DNA from: Eumeta japonica
Lineage: Eukaryota > Arthropoda > Insecta > Lepidoptera > Psychidae
Assembly: GCA_005406025.1 (NCBI GenBank)
Contig: BGZK01000147.1
Coordinates: forward strand, 186,001 to 250,000
DNA: 64,000 nucleotides
Reading direction: 5' to 3'
The position numbers and the translations under genes were made by a program. Positions 39,501 to 49,804 of this stretch are shown piece by piece. Position 1 is the stretch's first letter. Every line of letters starts with the position of its first letter. A model generated the notes under the pieces. The model worked only from the letters and a program-made list of their open reading frames with translations, was not told the DNA's origin and ran no database searches.

Positions 39501-41689
39501 CAAATTGTGTAGATGTTTTATGGTTTTGGACAGGAGTATTCATTCTATGGTGTGTGTTGGAAAAATCGGCAAGAGTCGCCCTGGAAAATCCTATACAGAC
39601 CTAATAGGTGTGATATAAAAAAGGGCCAAATTTTAAGCACCCCAAATTGATGAGCTTGCATGAAAAAATTGATGGATGTCAGTGAAGCAAGAGATATGCA
39701 ACGATTGTACTATGAGGAAATCTATAATCTACAATCTACTTAGTACAAAATATATATCTACAGCAAATATATACTTTGCTGGGAAATAGGTGTGAATTTA
39801 TATTATTATTATTTGTGATGTATTATTATAAATTTTCTCTACTGCTGTATCATACTGTAATATTTTTAATACCATTGAAATAACTCATTAAAGAGTTACA
39901 AATTAACGTTTGTTAACAATTTCAACACAATATCAATATTCAAAAAAAATTAATGATGTCATTATATATTATATATGATGTCATTATATACATTATATAT
40001 GATGTCATTATATACATTATGAAAATAAAATTAATTGACATTTAACTTCAAAATCTGTTTATTTTGCACTTTAGTAGAATGTGATTAAGGTAGCTAAAAG
40101 TAAGCCATAACATAAAGGAATAACATAATACAAGCTAGATTAGTTAACGGAATTTCATTATAGTGCACTATTTCAGTAAAATATTGACTATAGCCAAATA
40201 GTAGATAGTACTGTTGTAAAGTATTATAAATTTTCTTACATGTTCGAGACAATTTTATACACAGTACATGCAAAAAACTTGCACGAAACAAATTTAGAAG
40301 ACAGAGTTTCATGCATTGTACTGTACATACTTTTAATATAAAATGTACAACTGTATTTGATGATAATTTTAGTTCAGGCCTTACAAAGTTGGTACATGAA
40401 TATGTATTGCTAGATGAATTTGCATAAACTACCTGGGACATGATGTCGTCTTCCACTACAGCTAATGCCTTAAAGACTTCAATTACATCAACTTGTCCTG
40501 TCAGAATTATTGTGAGATTTTCCGCACGATAGAACTTCTTATGAAAATCTCTCACCTAAAAAAATGATTCACAATTACAATGTAAGTCATAATAAATAAA
40601 ATAAAAAGTAATGTACAGATATTTTGCATACAATATAACTTTTCTTGTTTTAAAGAGTGCAAAGCACAAAATAAAATTATGCCCATCATCATCTATGTAC
40701 ATAATATTTAAGTGTAAGTATAATTAACAGTAATTTTGATAAATTAATTATTACTTTTTTATTGTTTGTAGATTCTCGTAAATTTTTCATTATTCCACCA
40801 GTTTCAGCAGAGTATCCATTGTTAGGATAAATAGCTCGAAGAAGACGTAAATCACATCTGCAAATACATTCTTTTAAAATAAGTAATTAAAAAAAATTAT
40901 TAACTATAAATAAAATCTTTACTTGCTGCTTGCATTATTTTCTCGACCCTGCATTTCACAATATACTACACCAGCATCTTCACCTTCTCCATCTATATGA
41001 TGAACTTCCGTAACAAATCCATGGTCAGTAAGAGTAGGTCTCAAAATGTGATCAAGATATATTGGTAACAGAGTAAGCATGCCTGCAGCACCGACTGTAC
41101 AAATTGTGTAACATGTGTGGTCAGTATCTGTCCACGCATTAGTACCATGAGCTATACAACGATTAGCTAACAAGTCTAGTATTCCTTTGTAAGGGTATCG
41201 TTTAGATCCCAAAAATACAAGATGTTCTAGAGTATGTGGCAAACCATCGTCGTCATGGGCTTCAGTAGCTGAAACATTAAAATAGAAACATTCACATAAT
41301 ACTTTGAAGAAAAAGGTTTGTTGAATAGACCTCAAACAATAAAATATATTTATCACAATGCTACAAGTAATATTTTCATTTAACAATGGAAGGCAAAATA
41401 CAATCAACTCAATACACTATAATAGGTAGGCAAATAAACGAAAACACCTATCAAATTCGAAAGTTGGGACGCATATTAATTACGCTTAACGCTTACGAAG
41501 TCGTCTTAGCTATTATTTTTAAGAAATATAAATTTATAAAACGCGCATACCTAAGCAAAAAAAACCATTAACCAGAGGTCCTTCAACGTCTGCTATAATT
41601 ACGGTTAATCCTGTTCGCTCCGATATATACTTGTTAACCGGAATAAGTTGAGCTGCTTTTGTAGAGGATTTCAATTTAAAATGAGCCAT
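24527..41689 (-). CDS. M16-family zinc metallopeptidase (C05D11.1-like), 17 exons, complete, 990 aa
   Basis: Predicted peptidase of the M16 (pitrilysin/presequence-protease) superfamily. Coding exons in transcript order: 41551-41689, 40923-41268, 40755-40857, 40433-40555, 37838-37948, 36341-36493, 34911-35180, 34273-34415, 33092-33200, 32373-32540, 31113-31349, 30509-30628, 28595-28890, 28267-28441, 26256-26403, 25541-25715, 24527-24683. All junctions are GT-AG and phases agree, giving 2973 bp (990 codons plus stop). The inverted zinc motif HTLEH is at residues 58-62, and the likely third ligand is Glu151 in YCEM. That 89-residue spacing resembles the M16C/PreP branch. The C-terminal half has the glycine-rich GVGGVESNF stretch (about 794) and a second M16-like fold. 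ATG at 41689 is chosen because MAHFKLKS starts the family-like N terminus; an in-frame ATG lies 21 codons upstream. No signal peptide or membrane helix is apparent, so a soluble protein is inferred. The substrate is unknown. Exons 14-17 are clearly more GC-rich than earlier exons. Confidence 0.93.
24684..25540. other. Intron 16 of the M16 peptidase
   Basis: Bounded by donor 25539-25540 and acceptor 24684-24685. It contains about 330 bp (24750-25110) that is more GC-rich than other introns, probably an inserted repeat of unknown type. Confidence 0.5.
26960..27720 (+). pseudogene. Decayed multi-copy arthropod element gene (copy 2), antisense in intron 14 of the peptidase
   Basis: On the strand opposite the host gene, across several frames: EKHWKQK (about 27025), IILPPF (27136), MKQFVKS (27171), CFTYICK and FVGPQTLKPIKDENF (27267). 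These are followed by FIGNHKAPNYRQIV (27380), LKSFKNFG, EQGEYF and MAAHYC (27595). This is the same segment order as in the copy at 529-2160 (IIVPPF, IKLGIMKQF, IFDGPQIRQLMKTP, DFLGKKR, SEEQGE, MMAGYCWS), so the two are related. Only the C-terminal half remains, with several stops and shifts. No ends or target duplication were identified. Confidence 0.7.
29370..29411. repeat. Near-perfect hairpin, 19-bp arms
   Basis: AATAAATAATTTGCCTTTA at 29370-29388 pairs with TAAAGGCGAATTATTTATT at 29393-29411 around a 4-base loop, with one mismatch. Confidence 0.85.
29840..29890. repeat. Perfect hairpin, 19-bp arms
   Basis: TTTATAAGTTTCACATGTT (29840-29858) is perfectly complementary to AACATGTGAAACTTATAAA (29872-29890), with a 13-base loop. 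Confidence 0.9.
30035..30200 (-). repeat. tRNA-derived SINE, degenerate
   Basis: Reverse strand reads GATGGCAGTTAGACAGATAG, then GAACATTATCTTTGGGCCAG and AGAGTTCGATCCTGATCATG. The last has a tRNA B-box-like GTTCGATCC and the spacing suits a tRNA-head SINE promoter. It does not fold into a complete tRNA and lies in an intron, so a functional tRNA is not called. Confidence 0.5.
31700..32057 (+). mobile_element. Non-autonomous Helitron-like element in intron 10 of the peptidase
   Basis: Purine-rich core of GAATCGAAAATGAGACC / GGAATCAAAATC words, then TTGATTGATATAAAAAAGAA, CACCTACCAGAAAGGACAGG and the end ATCGGGCCAGCTAGT (32057). The end is nearly identical to that at 21566, so both belong to one family. 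Non-coding. Confidence 0.65.
37493..37534. repeat. Perfect hairpin, 19-bp arms, 4-base loop
   Basis: TTTCATTGTAATGAAAATT (37493-37511), loop TGAT, then its exact complement to 37534. In intron 5 of the M16 peptidase. Confidence 0.9.
39535..39800 (+). repeat. LINE 3'-end fragment, copy 2
   Basis: Plus-strand frames give pieces such as RQESPWKILYRPN and, in the adjacent frame, GRPGKSYTDLIG, then KEI- and SEAR-type remnants. This is the C-terminal end of a non-LTR reverse-transcriptase protein. The nucleotide string AAATTTTAAGCACCCCAAAT and the following 100 bp align by eye with 18420 and 57190. Degenerate and 5'-truncated. Confidence 0.65.
39953..40021. repeat. Tandem repeat, about three copies of a 24-bp unit
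   Basis: ATGATGTCATTATATA recurs three times, separated by CATTATAT-type spacer. Simple local amplification inside intron 4. Confidence 0.85.
40261..40323. mobile_element. Foldback MITE, copy C, internally deleted
   Basis: Left end ACAGTACATGCAAAAAACTT and right end GAGTTTCATGCATTGTACTG (reverse complement CAGTACAATGCATGAAACTC) match the termini of the copies at 8635 and 17493. Only 63 bp remain, so most of the centre is lost. Inside intron 4 of the peptidase. Confidence 0.7.
40923..41268 (-). CDS. Exon 2 of the M16 peptidase: catalytic zinc-site exon
   Basis: This exon encodes residues 47-161 plus two bases of codon 162 and contains the whole predicted active site: EAHDDDGLPHTLEHLVF, where His58, Glu61 and His62 form the HXXEH motif; the NAWTDTDHTCYT stretch after it; and GVVYCEMQGRE, where Glu151 is the likely third zinc ligand. 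The acceptor before 41268 and the donor at 40921-40922 are standard. All three metal and catalytic residues are present, so the enzyme is predicted to be active. Confidence 0.93.
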
Positions 41690-42209
41690 AATCACAACAA
41701 CGGAACATAAAACAACGTGAACACAACCACACAGTGCGTCAGGGCCTAGCAACTCTAAATAAAATGAAAAAGCGACCTCCGTGATTTTAGCTCATAAAAT
41801 AGGCTTTGACCATTTATAAATACTGCCCTCTGGCATATTAATTGTCAACTAGTAATAACATTTTGACAATGTTGCTATATTACGATATTTAGTTAAAATA
41901 TTGTTTTATCTTAGAACAATAGTTATTTACATATAACCGTTTACTTTTGTTCTAACTATTAACTTTTATTGTCTATTTGACTGAACAATTACTACAAAAA
42001 AATTTCAAACATTTAAGGTGCCTATTTTTATAAAAAGAAATAAAAATATTTTTTCTTAATATTGGCAATAATTTACCATCTGCTCGGTAATTGTACCTAC
42101 CTACCTACTTTTATTGCTGCGTAAAATATCGTCCGAGTGAAATAGGTGTTAATTTAAAAAAAATATTTCATGATTAATAATCGTTGCTTTTTGTAATCAA
42201 AAAGATCAA
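41690..42209. promoter_or_regulatory. Divergent intergenic region: 5' flank of the M16 peptidase and of the THAP locus
   Basis: The peptidase ATG (41689, minus) and the broken THAP gene ATG (42210, plus) are head to head, 520 bp apart. A shared or adjoining promoter is therefore likely to have existed here. No TATA box or initiator could be assigned with confidence. Confidence 0.4.
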
Positions 42210-43145
42210 ATGTCTTGCCACATGTGCTGTGATCTCGGATGTAATTCCAAGAGAGGTAAGTCAGTGATCCATACTATTCAAATTAAGTAGGTACACATTT
42301 TGTAACTTGTTTTTAGAAATATTCTAAATACTAGGTTGTTGTAGAAATATTAGATTTTATCTTGTTTTAGGTCTTTTGGAATGCTAAGCTAACTGCTTAA
42401 GGTTCTTCGTCAATTACATATATTAGCATATTCTGCGAAAAATAATTGATATACTGCATTTTTTTGTAATAAGATGCTTTTTATTACTTTATAATAATCC
42501 ATATAATTATAGAAAATACTTGTGCCTGACTAGTGTAGTGGCTATTCAAGTGTGCCTTCTTGTTTTTTAAAGGGAAGAAATTGTTAAATAATTACATGTT
42601 AATTTTACGACAGGGCATTCCAGTACATCTATTTCCGAACCCAAGTTAACATGAAGAGTTGTTTAAAATATTGTTTAAGAGTTGTTCACAATATTGAAAG
42701 AGATATATCGGATTTGAAAAAAAAATACATTTTCAAGAATCTTAGAGAATGCGGTAAACATTTTGAGCGAATGTGGTTTATCAATCACAACCGAATAGGA
42801 AAAGATGCTGCACCCCACACTTTTCTTCTTGAGAGGTGAGTTGTTTTTGGAAACAATTTAAGGTTAAATAACTAGATTTTTAAATGAATAATCATTATTA
42901 CAGGTTTATTTATGTTTCATAAATCTATTACAGATGTTACATCTCAAGCCAGAGCTGGATTTGTAAATAGGCCGTGTAGGCCAAATAGGCCGTGTAGGCC
43001 ACGGCCTAGGGGCGGCAGATTTCAGAAAATTATTATTTTAGAAAGGTGCATGGGGCGGCGGAAATAAAGTGGCCTACACTCATAAAAAATATAAATCCGC
43101 CACTGTCTCAAGCGAGGATACCTTTAATGAATGTGTCTTCAAATA
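42210..43145 (+). pseudogene. Broken THAP-domain gene, interrupted by a hAT-type MITE
   Basis: Exon-like block 1 (42210-42255) starts MSCHMCCDLGCNSKR and ends at a consensus donor GTAAGT. Block 2 (42614-42835) follows a CAG acceptor. One frame reads GIPVHLFPNP; the next frame reads on from MKSCLKYCLRVVH to LRECGKHFERMWF and AAPHTF, then donor GTGAGT. Block 3 starts at 42934, and after removal of the 156-bp insertion reads CYISSEDTFNECVFK then stop. Early CxxxC, a late C-x2-H followed by F, and a terminal AP-TF are the THAP zinc-finger pattern. The blocks do not join in one frame (two shifts), so it is probably dead. THAP domains occur in DNA-binding regulators and in P-element-type transposases. 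Confidence 0.6.
42950..43105. mobile_element. hAT-type MITE with perfect 8-bp target-site duplication
   Basis: The element starts CAGAGCTGGATTTGT and ends AAATCCGCCACTG; the reverse complement of the end is CAGTGGCGGATTT, so the termini are inverted repeats. It is flanked on both sides by TCTCAAGC (42942-42949 and 43106-43113), an 8-bp duplication typical of hAT transposition. An internal ATAGGCCGTGTAGGCCA motif is duplicated. Non-coding. The flank reads continuously once the insert is removed. Confidence 0.88.
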
Positions 43146-46100
43146 AGATACTGTGAGACAAATGGATAAATTGATAATAATTTTGGTAATATACTTTTTG
43201 TTGTTATTTTATTTATGCAATACTTCTTTACAATACAAGTTTTATTTGGAAGGCGTGCCTAAGTTGCCTGTGCAGCATATTATCCAGAGAGAGCCACAAG
43301 CTAGCTGTTCTTCACATTCTTAGTTTATACTGAATCATTTGTATATTTATAATATATCATTACTCTGTTTTTATTTGTTATCAAATATTTAATTCAGAGA
43401 AGTAACTTTTAATCAGTACACTTAAAAATGTTTAGATAAAAGAAGATACATTGTTATGTATTAAAATAACAGACCTTATCAAAATTTATTAATAATACTA
43501 ATTTATTATTTAGGTTGAGGTATAAGGCATAGGGTTCATTATGACTTTGAGTTTTTTAATGCTTTTGAAATGACATAAATATTCAATTTTAACACATGTA
43601 ATAAATAGTAAATTTATAACAAATGCTTTGACAATAATTCATTAGTTAGTTAGTTAATTAGTTAGTTAATGCTTAAGTTTCTTTTACTTAGTTCTTTGAG
43701 CTATCCTTAAGTTTCTTGTTCGTTTTTCTTGAGGGAACCCTGCTTTTTAAACAAGTGGTAGTGTAAAGTCACTAAATATTATGAAATACTTCAAATGTTA
43801 TTTAATGGTATATGATATTGAGACCAAAGTTATTTGGAATTTGAATTATATGCATAATATTATAAAATTTGTGGCTCCTCTTGTAATATCTCTAAAAATT
43901 CTTATAGTTAATCTTGCTTGAAATACATAATTTTTCAAATTCAACATATTATCTATATACTATTATATGGTTATTAATTGAAGGTATATGCTTTGATCTT
44001 TTTTATTTAAGTATTTTATAAATTCCAGAATAGAAAAATTATTGTTTTACAATTTTTAGAATACCAGATTTGAAGACAATGCTTAAAAATATGTTTTACT
44101 ATTTCTTATTTTAAAACTTTACATTTATATTATAAAATAATTCATTATAATGTATCAGTATTTCCTTGATTAAAGAATCGATTAGAACTAGAGAAAAAAA
44201 TGGAATATTCATTGAATTCCAAAGTATTTTCTACAAAGGAAACTAATTTCACTCCATCCCATTAAACTAACTAAACACTTCTATTTCATTAAAAACTTGT
44301 GCAGCATGTTTTATTACTATTTTGGTGGTGCAATTTTTTTTTCATTTAATGCCGAGTAGTCAATTTTGGCACAAATTTCATGTATTTGAGAAATAATTTT
44401 CATATGTTTTATTATATATATTAAATATTTTAATATATTTCATATATTATTATAAAAACGAGTAGCAATTATTATCTGTAAAATTTTATTTAATTCTTTG
44501 CCAAAAATGTAATTATTTGATAATTCTTCTGTGCTCGAATTTTAGGCACAGAAGCTTCTATTCCTTTTAATAACTTACTAATTGCCAATGGTCATTATTC
44601 ATCATTTCAACTATGACTAATCCAGTAGACTTAAATGATAATTACATTTTAATCTGTCTTCCAAATACATTAGCTATTATAAGTTGCAAACAAAAACAGC
44701 TGAGTATTTCTTTATCTTTTGATGACTCTACTCATGTTAATCTAGGTATTTTTTTATTCAATATAACTTAATCTTGTTAATTTCACCTTTTGTTTTGTGG
44801 TATTTAGGGCATTATTCTTCTATTAGGACAAAAAATAAGCAACAATTTATTTGTACAGTTCATTATTTTAAAAAGATTTCTAAATTTTAAACACCATTTC
44901 TATATCTACCAGGATTTGTATTTTTTTAAATATTGCAAAGAAACTGCGAAGACTTATGCATAGATTGTGTCAAAATTTTAGCTCCAAAGGAAACTTGTAT
45001 CCTTTCCTGTAATATTAACTTTCATTAGTAATTTCAAAACTAATTTTCATTAAGCAATTCACATCTACTACTGCTTTTCGATATCTAGCCAAATCGTTAG
45101 CTTTTCATATGGAGAATAAAAAGCATCACGATCCTGAATTTATCATTCGTAGAATTCACATGACATGTATAAATTTAGATTCTATTATTATTATTATTAT
45201 TATTTGTTTTAAGGTATTTGTTAAGTACTTACTTGTGTAGCCTAAAATCATATTGATGTGTAAACAATATTTAACCATGTAATATTTTCTGTTTCAAAAT
45301 AGGCTACCTAATAATATTTTTAAACTTGTTATTTTTATGTAAATTTACTTGTAAATTTATTTTGTAAATAAAAACATGAATTTTTGTTTGATCATATCAA
45401 GATGGTAGGTATATATATTCGTAAATGAGAGGGAATCCAAGTAACTTATTCACATTATTTTTTTCTACTTTTACACCTTTTCCAGAAATAACGTTCTATA
45501 AATAAACTTGTTTTATTGTTAATAAATAAAAATCTTTTGGCTATTAAGTAATTTGCATGTCAATTGATTCTATTTAAAGCTAATTATTTAATAACTATTA
45601 GTTTTTTTTATATTTAATGCGACATGTAAATTAAAACTTACTATTTAATAATGTAAAACAAGCTGAAAATTGTAAATAAAAATGAAACAGAAAAGTAATA
45701 TTATACATGGGTTTATAAGATAGGTACTTTCTTGATTATTTACCAACATCAAGCTGCTATTTCATTTTGAAATATTTTAAACCATAAGAGTGCAAACTGC
45801 TCGTGTATTTAAATAGTCAATGAATCCATTTATAACTTTGTTGTACTTATTTTTGGCTGATTAATCTAATCTATATAGATATAGATCTATGTAAAGAAAT
45901 TAGATTAATAAACAAAATAAAAACATTCGAAATACTAGTTTTAGGTCATAGAAAAAGTTTTAGACTTTTGCAAAATTTATATTCATTTTATTAAAATAGT
46001 ACAACGACTAAAACATTGCAGTTGAGCTTTCAGCAAGACCAAACAAGTATTACAAATTTGAATTCTGTAACAAATTTGCAAATATATCTTAGGACAAGAT

Positions 46101-46730
46101 AAAGCCATAAGATTGTAATATCTATGTTCAAAAAAAAAGACAAATTGTTATCAGTAAGCCTTCCTATTTTATATTTGACACTTTTGAATCTGTGAGAACT
46201 TTGTTAAGTAAAAAGATTCATAGGTAAATTGCTTCTGTTATGTCCTAGGATAATCCAACAACAGCATATTTTGTTTATGCCAGAGTATAGTTTAATTAAC
46301 TGTACAACTTTATATGGAGTTAATTGTATTTTTAGTAACAATTATGATTTTAATAATTTAATTTTTCTGATAACATGTAGTTATATTTTTATAGGTCTTG
46401 ACTTGTAAATTTTCCGTTTGCATATTAAACAGATGAAAATTATGTCTATGATATGGTTTTGTTAATTTATAAGCCAACAAACAATTTTCACAACTACAGG
46501 TAAATAAATGAAAGTGATTTAATGAATTTGTTTTTATTCCTACTTCTTCTCTATTGTACATCAAAAAAAAAGTATTTTAGATTGCTCGGAACTGGTATAT
46601 TTACCATTTAGAGTTTAATTATCCTACTAATTACGTGGTAACTATAAACATACTTTTTTTTGATGTATTGGACTACCTATTAGCTAATTTAATTTTGTTT
46701 ATGGGCTAGCGTTTGTTTGTTTCTAAAGTA
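43146..46730. other. AT-rich intergenic DNA
   Basis: No gene recognised. A (TTAG)n stretch lies at 43641-43671 and (ATT)n at 45183-45204. 43683-43803 resembles 50547-50643 (shared CGTTTTTCTTGAGGGAA, AAACAAGTG, TTCAA-TGTTATTT), so it is a further fragment of a dispersed repeat. Confidence 0.5.
43683..43803 (+). repeat. Dispersed repeat fragment shared with 50547-50643
   Basis: Ordered matches CGTTTTTCTTGAGGGAA, ACAAGTG, ATTATGA and ATTTCAA(A/G)TGTTATTT between the two sites. The second copy lies directly after the LINE reverse-transcriptase fragment, so it may be the 3' end of that LINE family. Confidence 0.55.
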
Positions 46731-46734
46731 TTTC

Positions 46735-46905
46735 TTTTAATGTTTTTAAATTTATTTTGATTATGAGACAATATTGTTGTCAACCACACCTGACTACATG
46801 GAAATACGTCTCATATCCAAAACCCATTTAATTTTTGGATATGAGACGTATTTCCATGTAGTCAGATCAAATTCTCATAATCAATAAAACTTAAAAAAAT
46901 ACTAA
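46735..46905. repeat. Long foldback with perfect 33-bp inner arms
   Basis: Inner arms 46790-46822 and 46833-46865 are exact complements (begin CTGACTACATGGAAATACGT) around a 10-base loop. Outside them GATTATGAGA and TCTCATAATC also pair, and AT-rich flanks continue the symmetry with a bulge on the left, giving a ~170-bp imperfect palindrome. It could be a foldback mobile element or a hairpin RNA source. Confidence 0.9.
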
Positions 46906-46910
46906 ACTAC

Positions 46911-47369
46911 GCTAGCGCCATCTTTAACATTTTTTAAATACATATTCCCCCGCCCCCGCTATACGAATTATATTTACATATATATACGTATGGTATGTAT
47001 ATAACAAAAAGTAGTTCATGATTTAAAATCACAGATGGCGCTGTAATCGTTTTATTGTAGAGGGCGCTCCTGAGTTGCGCATCTATCTCTATATATTCAT
47101 ATTCATCTATGCAGTGCGTACAGCCGGCTTTCCTAAAGAACCAAATTATTTTTTTTTGACAGAAAATATATACTAATGATTCATTTAAAATAAGTCCGTA
47201 ATCACCCACACGTAGCCCACACTTTGCTACTATACAATGGTACTCTGTGGTTCTTTGCCAACTTTGCCATAACAGTGTCCGTATTATCTATGGTGCCCAC
47301 ACAGTTGACCAATTGTCAAATTATTGTATTGATATTGCCTCGATCGGTTTTGCTGTCAATACCAATTGT
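46911..47369. other. Intergenic DNA, possible small inverted-repeat element
   Basis: GCTAGCGCCATCT at about 46911 and AGATGGCGCTG at about 47034 are near inverted copies about 120 bp apart, suggesting another small MITE. No gene. Confidence 0.3.
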
Positions 47370-47640
47370 AGTCCTACCCTACTAATATTCATATTAATTT
47401 ATGGTTCCATTCCCCGATTTCGATCACGATCCCGTTCTTGATTCTACTCCCTGACTTGCTTTCAATTCAGATTCTGTCACCGTTCACGATTCTGATTTGA
47501 CGCAAGGTGTAGAAAATGTCGATAGCCTCTTTTATTCAGGGCGAGTATATCTTTCTATTAGTTATAGAGTTTTTAAAACCGGTTCAGTAGTTCAATTCAA
47601 TAATACACATTCATGGACGAAGTCGGGAACACACATCAAT
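47370..47640. mobile_element. Helitron-like fragment
   Basis: Starts near CCTACTAATATTCATATTAA, a common opening of lepidopteran non-autonomous Helitrons. It passes into ATTTCGATCACGATCCCGTT / GATTCTG words, the pyrimidine-strand version of the core seen at 21105 and 31780. No CTAG end was found, so it is partial. Confidence 0.45.
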
Positions 47641-49800
47641 TTTTTTTTAAAACATTCTCGTTCGCCTCTTATAACATATCATTAAAGTTTCAAGTTAATC
47701 AATTAAACAATGTATAAAGACACGGATGTTCATTTATATGTATTAAATGTTGTAAAGGGCGATTTAATCAACATTGAATTTCCAACGTAACTAACATACT
47801 TAATTGGATAATTAATCAAATTGATTGAATTAGATAGATTGAATTAATCAAAATAGCTTCCCAAATACAAGCCATTGTAAATGCAAAAGATAAAAATAAT
47901 AACTCTGGTAGATTTTATTACATTTCCTTTCGCAAATATTCATAATTTCTTTCTTTTTTTTTAGTACAACTTTGTCGAAGTAACTATAACAAAAATATAT
48001 CAATGAAAATATACTTATGAATTCGATCGGATGGTCAACCGCACGGCGTACTACGGCGGAGTACCGATTGTAATCATATCAAGTTTGCGTTTTCAGTTGA
48101 AGTTTTCACATGAACTTTATTTTTCGTTGAACTTTTATATATTACCGTTCCGTTTTTCTGCCTCAGCCACAACTGCTCTTGCTACGCTTCTTTTAAGAAC
48201 ATTAAATTACGAACTCTGTTCTTTTTCTTTCTAACCAGAGTCCATACATCTAAACACACCTGGGGGGATAGAAAAATCTATCACTGTGACTGCTGGCTAA
48301 AAGTTCCATGTCTCGTAAATGTAGTTGGTAAACAAACCCCTGAGGTTTTTCAATTGGGCAAATAAGATTATTAACTGACGTGAAAATTGCGAGATTGCTA
48401 TAGTTTAGATACTTGCATAGTATAATAGTATACAACATTTTCCTTTTTGGGAGAACAATTTGAATAATTTGTAAGTTAAAATTTACATATAGTCTAATAG
48501 CTCACTAAAAAAAAGCATGTTTACGTAAATTTACATATGTACCTATACGAAAACATTAAGTAATGTTTTTTTTTTTTAGTGGATTACTGTTATATTATTG
48601 ACAAATGAATAAAACTTGCTAAAACTAGAGGAATGTGTGTGAAGAATAGTGCGGGCAATTCCCAGGTTCAGACTCTTGAGGGTTAATAATTATTTTATGG
48701 GCAATTTTGTAGTAGCAGCAGAACTGCGGTGGCAGACATTGTTCTCATGCCTTTATAATATTGTTATCTTGCCTGTTAAACATTATTTGGTTTAATTAAC
48801 AGGTTAAGGTACATTTTTCTAATGCCGGATATTAGAGTATATCTACATTTTATACTAGTGCATGGGCCATAGAATAGATTAATATGAACATTACTAAAAA
48901 GGCCATAGAGTGTATAAGTACATAGACACTACTGGTGACAGTATATACTATATTAATAAGACTGGTGGCGGCGATTACGGGTAAGGTTGCCAGCGCAATT
49001 TCACCGCTCAATTTTTTTTCTGGTAATATATAATCCGCGTATTAAATTTTACTTAACACATACGGCGAATAAAATTCCTCGTAGAATTTATCAGGTTCTA
49101 TCAAGTTTTCGGTATAGAAACAGGTAAAATTGACAACAAAACCAAAGTCTTAATTTTAATTCTAATTCATATCATTCTCAAAGATAATATATTTATAGAC
49201 TTTCTTCCCTCAAATAATCTATTGTAATTAAGATTTCGCATCAAATTTGTCCCTCAAGGGAAATGTACTATGTATGACCGTTGTCAATTGTTTTATGTCA
49301 ATATCATTGGCTCTACCGCTACCGACACGAAATGCGAAAAGCATGTTCTTTTAAGTAGTTATATCCAACTGAACGCCCAAGCGGTCACCCGTGCGAATTT
49401 ATGACCACCGTACTAAAATCAAATTTGTAAGGTTAAAAACACTTAGTTAATATCGTTGCCTATAACGTTAAAATTACTTCAACGTGAGATTTGCCCGCCG
49501 CACATCCTTGGTTTACGTAATTTTGATGTCATAACGATATCGACTGAGTGATTTAATATTTATAAAACTAAATTTTCGCGCGAATTCTAATCATACCACT
49601 GCCCGGCAGATACTGCAGCAAAACAGATTCGGTTGTGACATTATTTTCGCACGTTGTTTTCACTAATGGGTCTGCTTTCATACAATTGAAATATATTACA
49701 GAATTTTACGGGAAAAATCGCGTGGTGAAATTAGTTTTTTGGCTGACGGCTGTGGTTGTTTGTATAATCGTACTGTTATGCACTAGCGCGAAACGTACGT
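47641..49800. other. Intergenic DNA without recognised gene
   Basis: Mostly AT-rich. 49300-49790 is less AT-rich, with several GCGCG/CGAAAC words, but no splice-bounded frame or family match. The short plus frame at 48031-48234 has no recognisable homology. Confidence 0.35.
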
Positions 49801-49804
49801 AGAT

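Larger units (their letters stand above)
37949..40432. other. Intron 4 of the M16 peptidase, largest, repeat-rich
   Basis: 2.5-kb intron holding a LINE 3' fragment (39535-39800), a short tandem repeat (39953-40021), a truncated MITE (40261-40323) and an unexplained GC-rich stretch at 38270-38560. The last has open frames on both strands but no family I recognise. Confidence 0.6.

Noticed and set aside
39953..40021. Possible CRISPR-like repeat array
   Set aside because: Three AT-rich 24-bp direct repeats without unique spacers in a eukaryotic intron are a simple tandem repeat.
40094..40432. Extension of peptidase exon 4 into the intron as a longer open frame
   Set aside because: The consensus CAG|GTAGTT donor at 40432 and the in-frame exon 5 explain the gene. 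The extension contains a MITE fragment.
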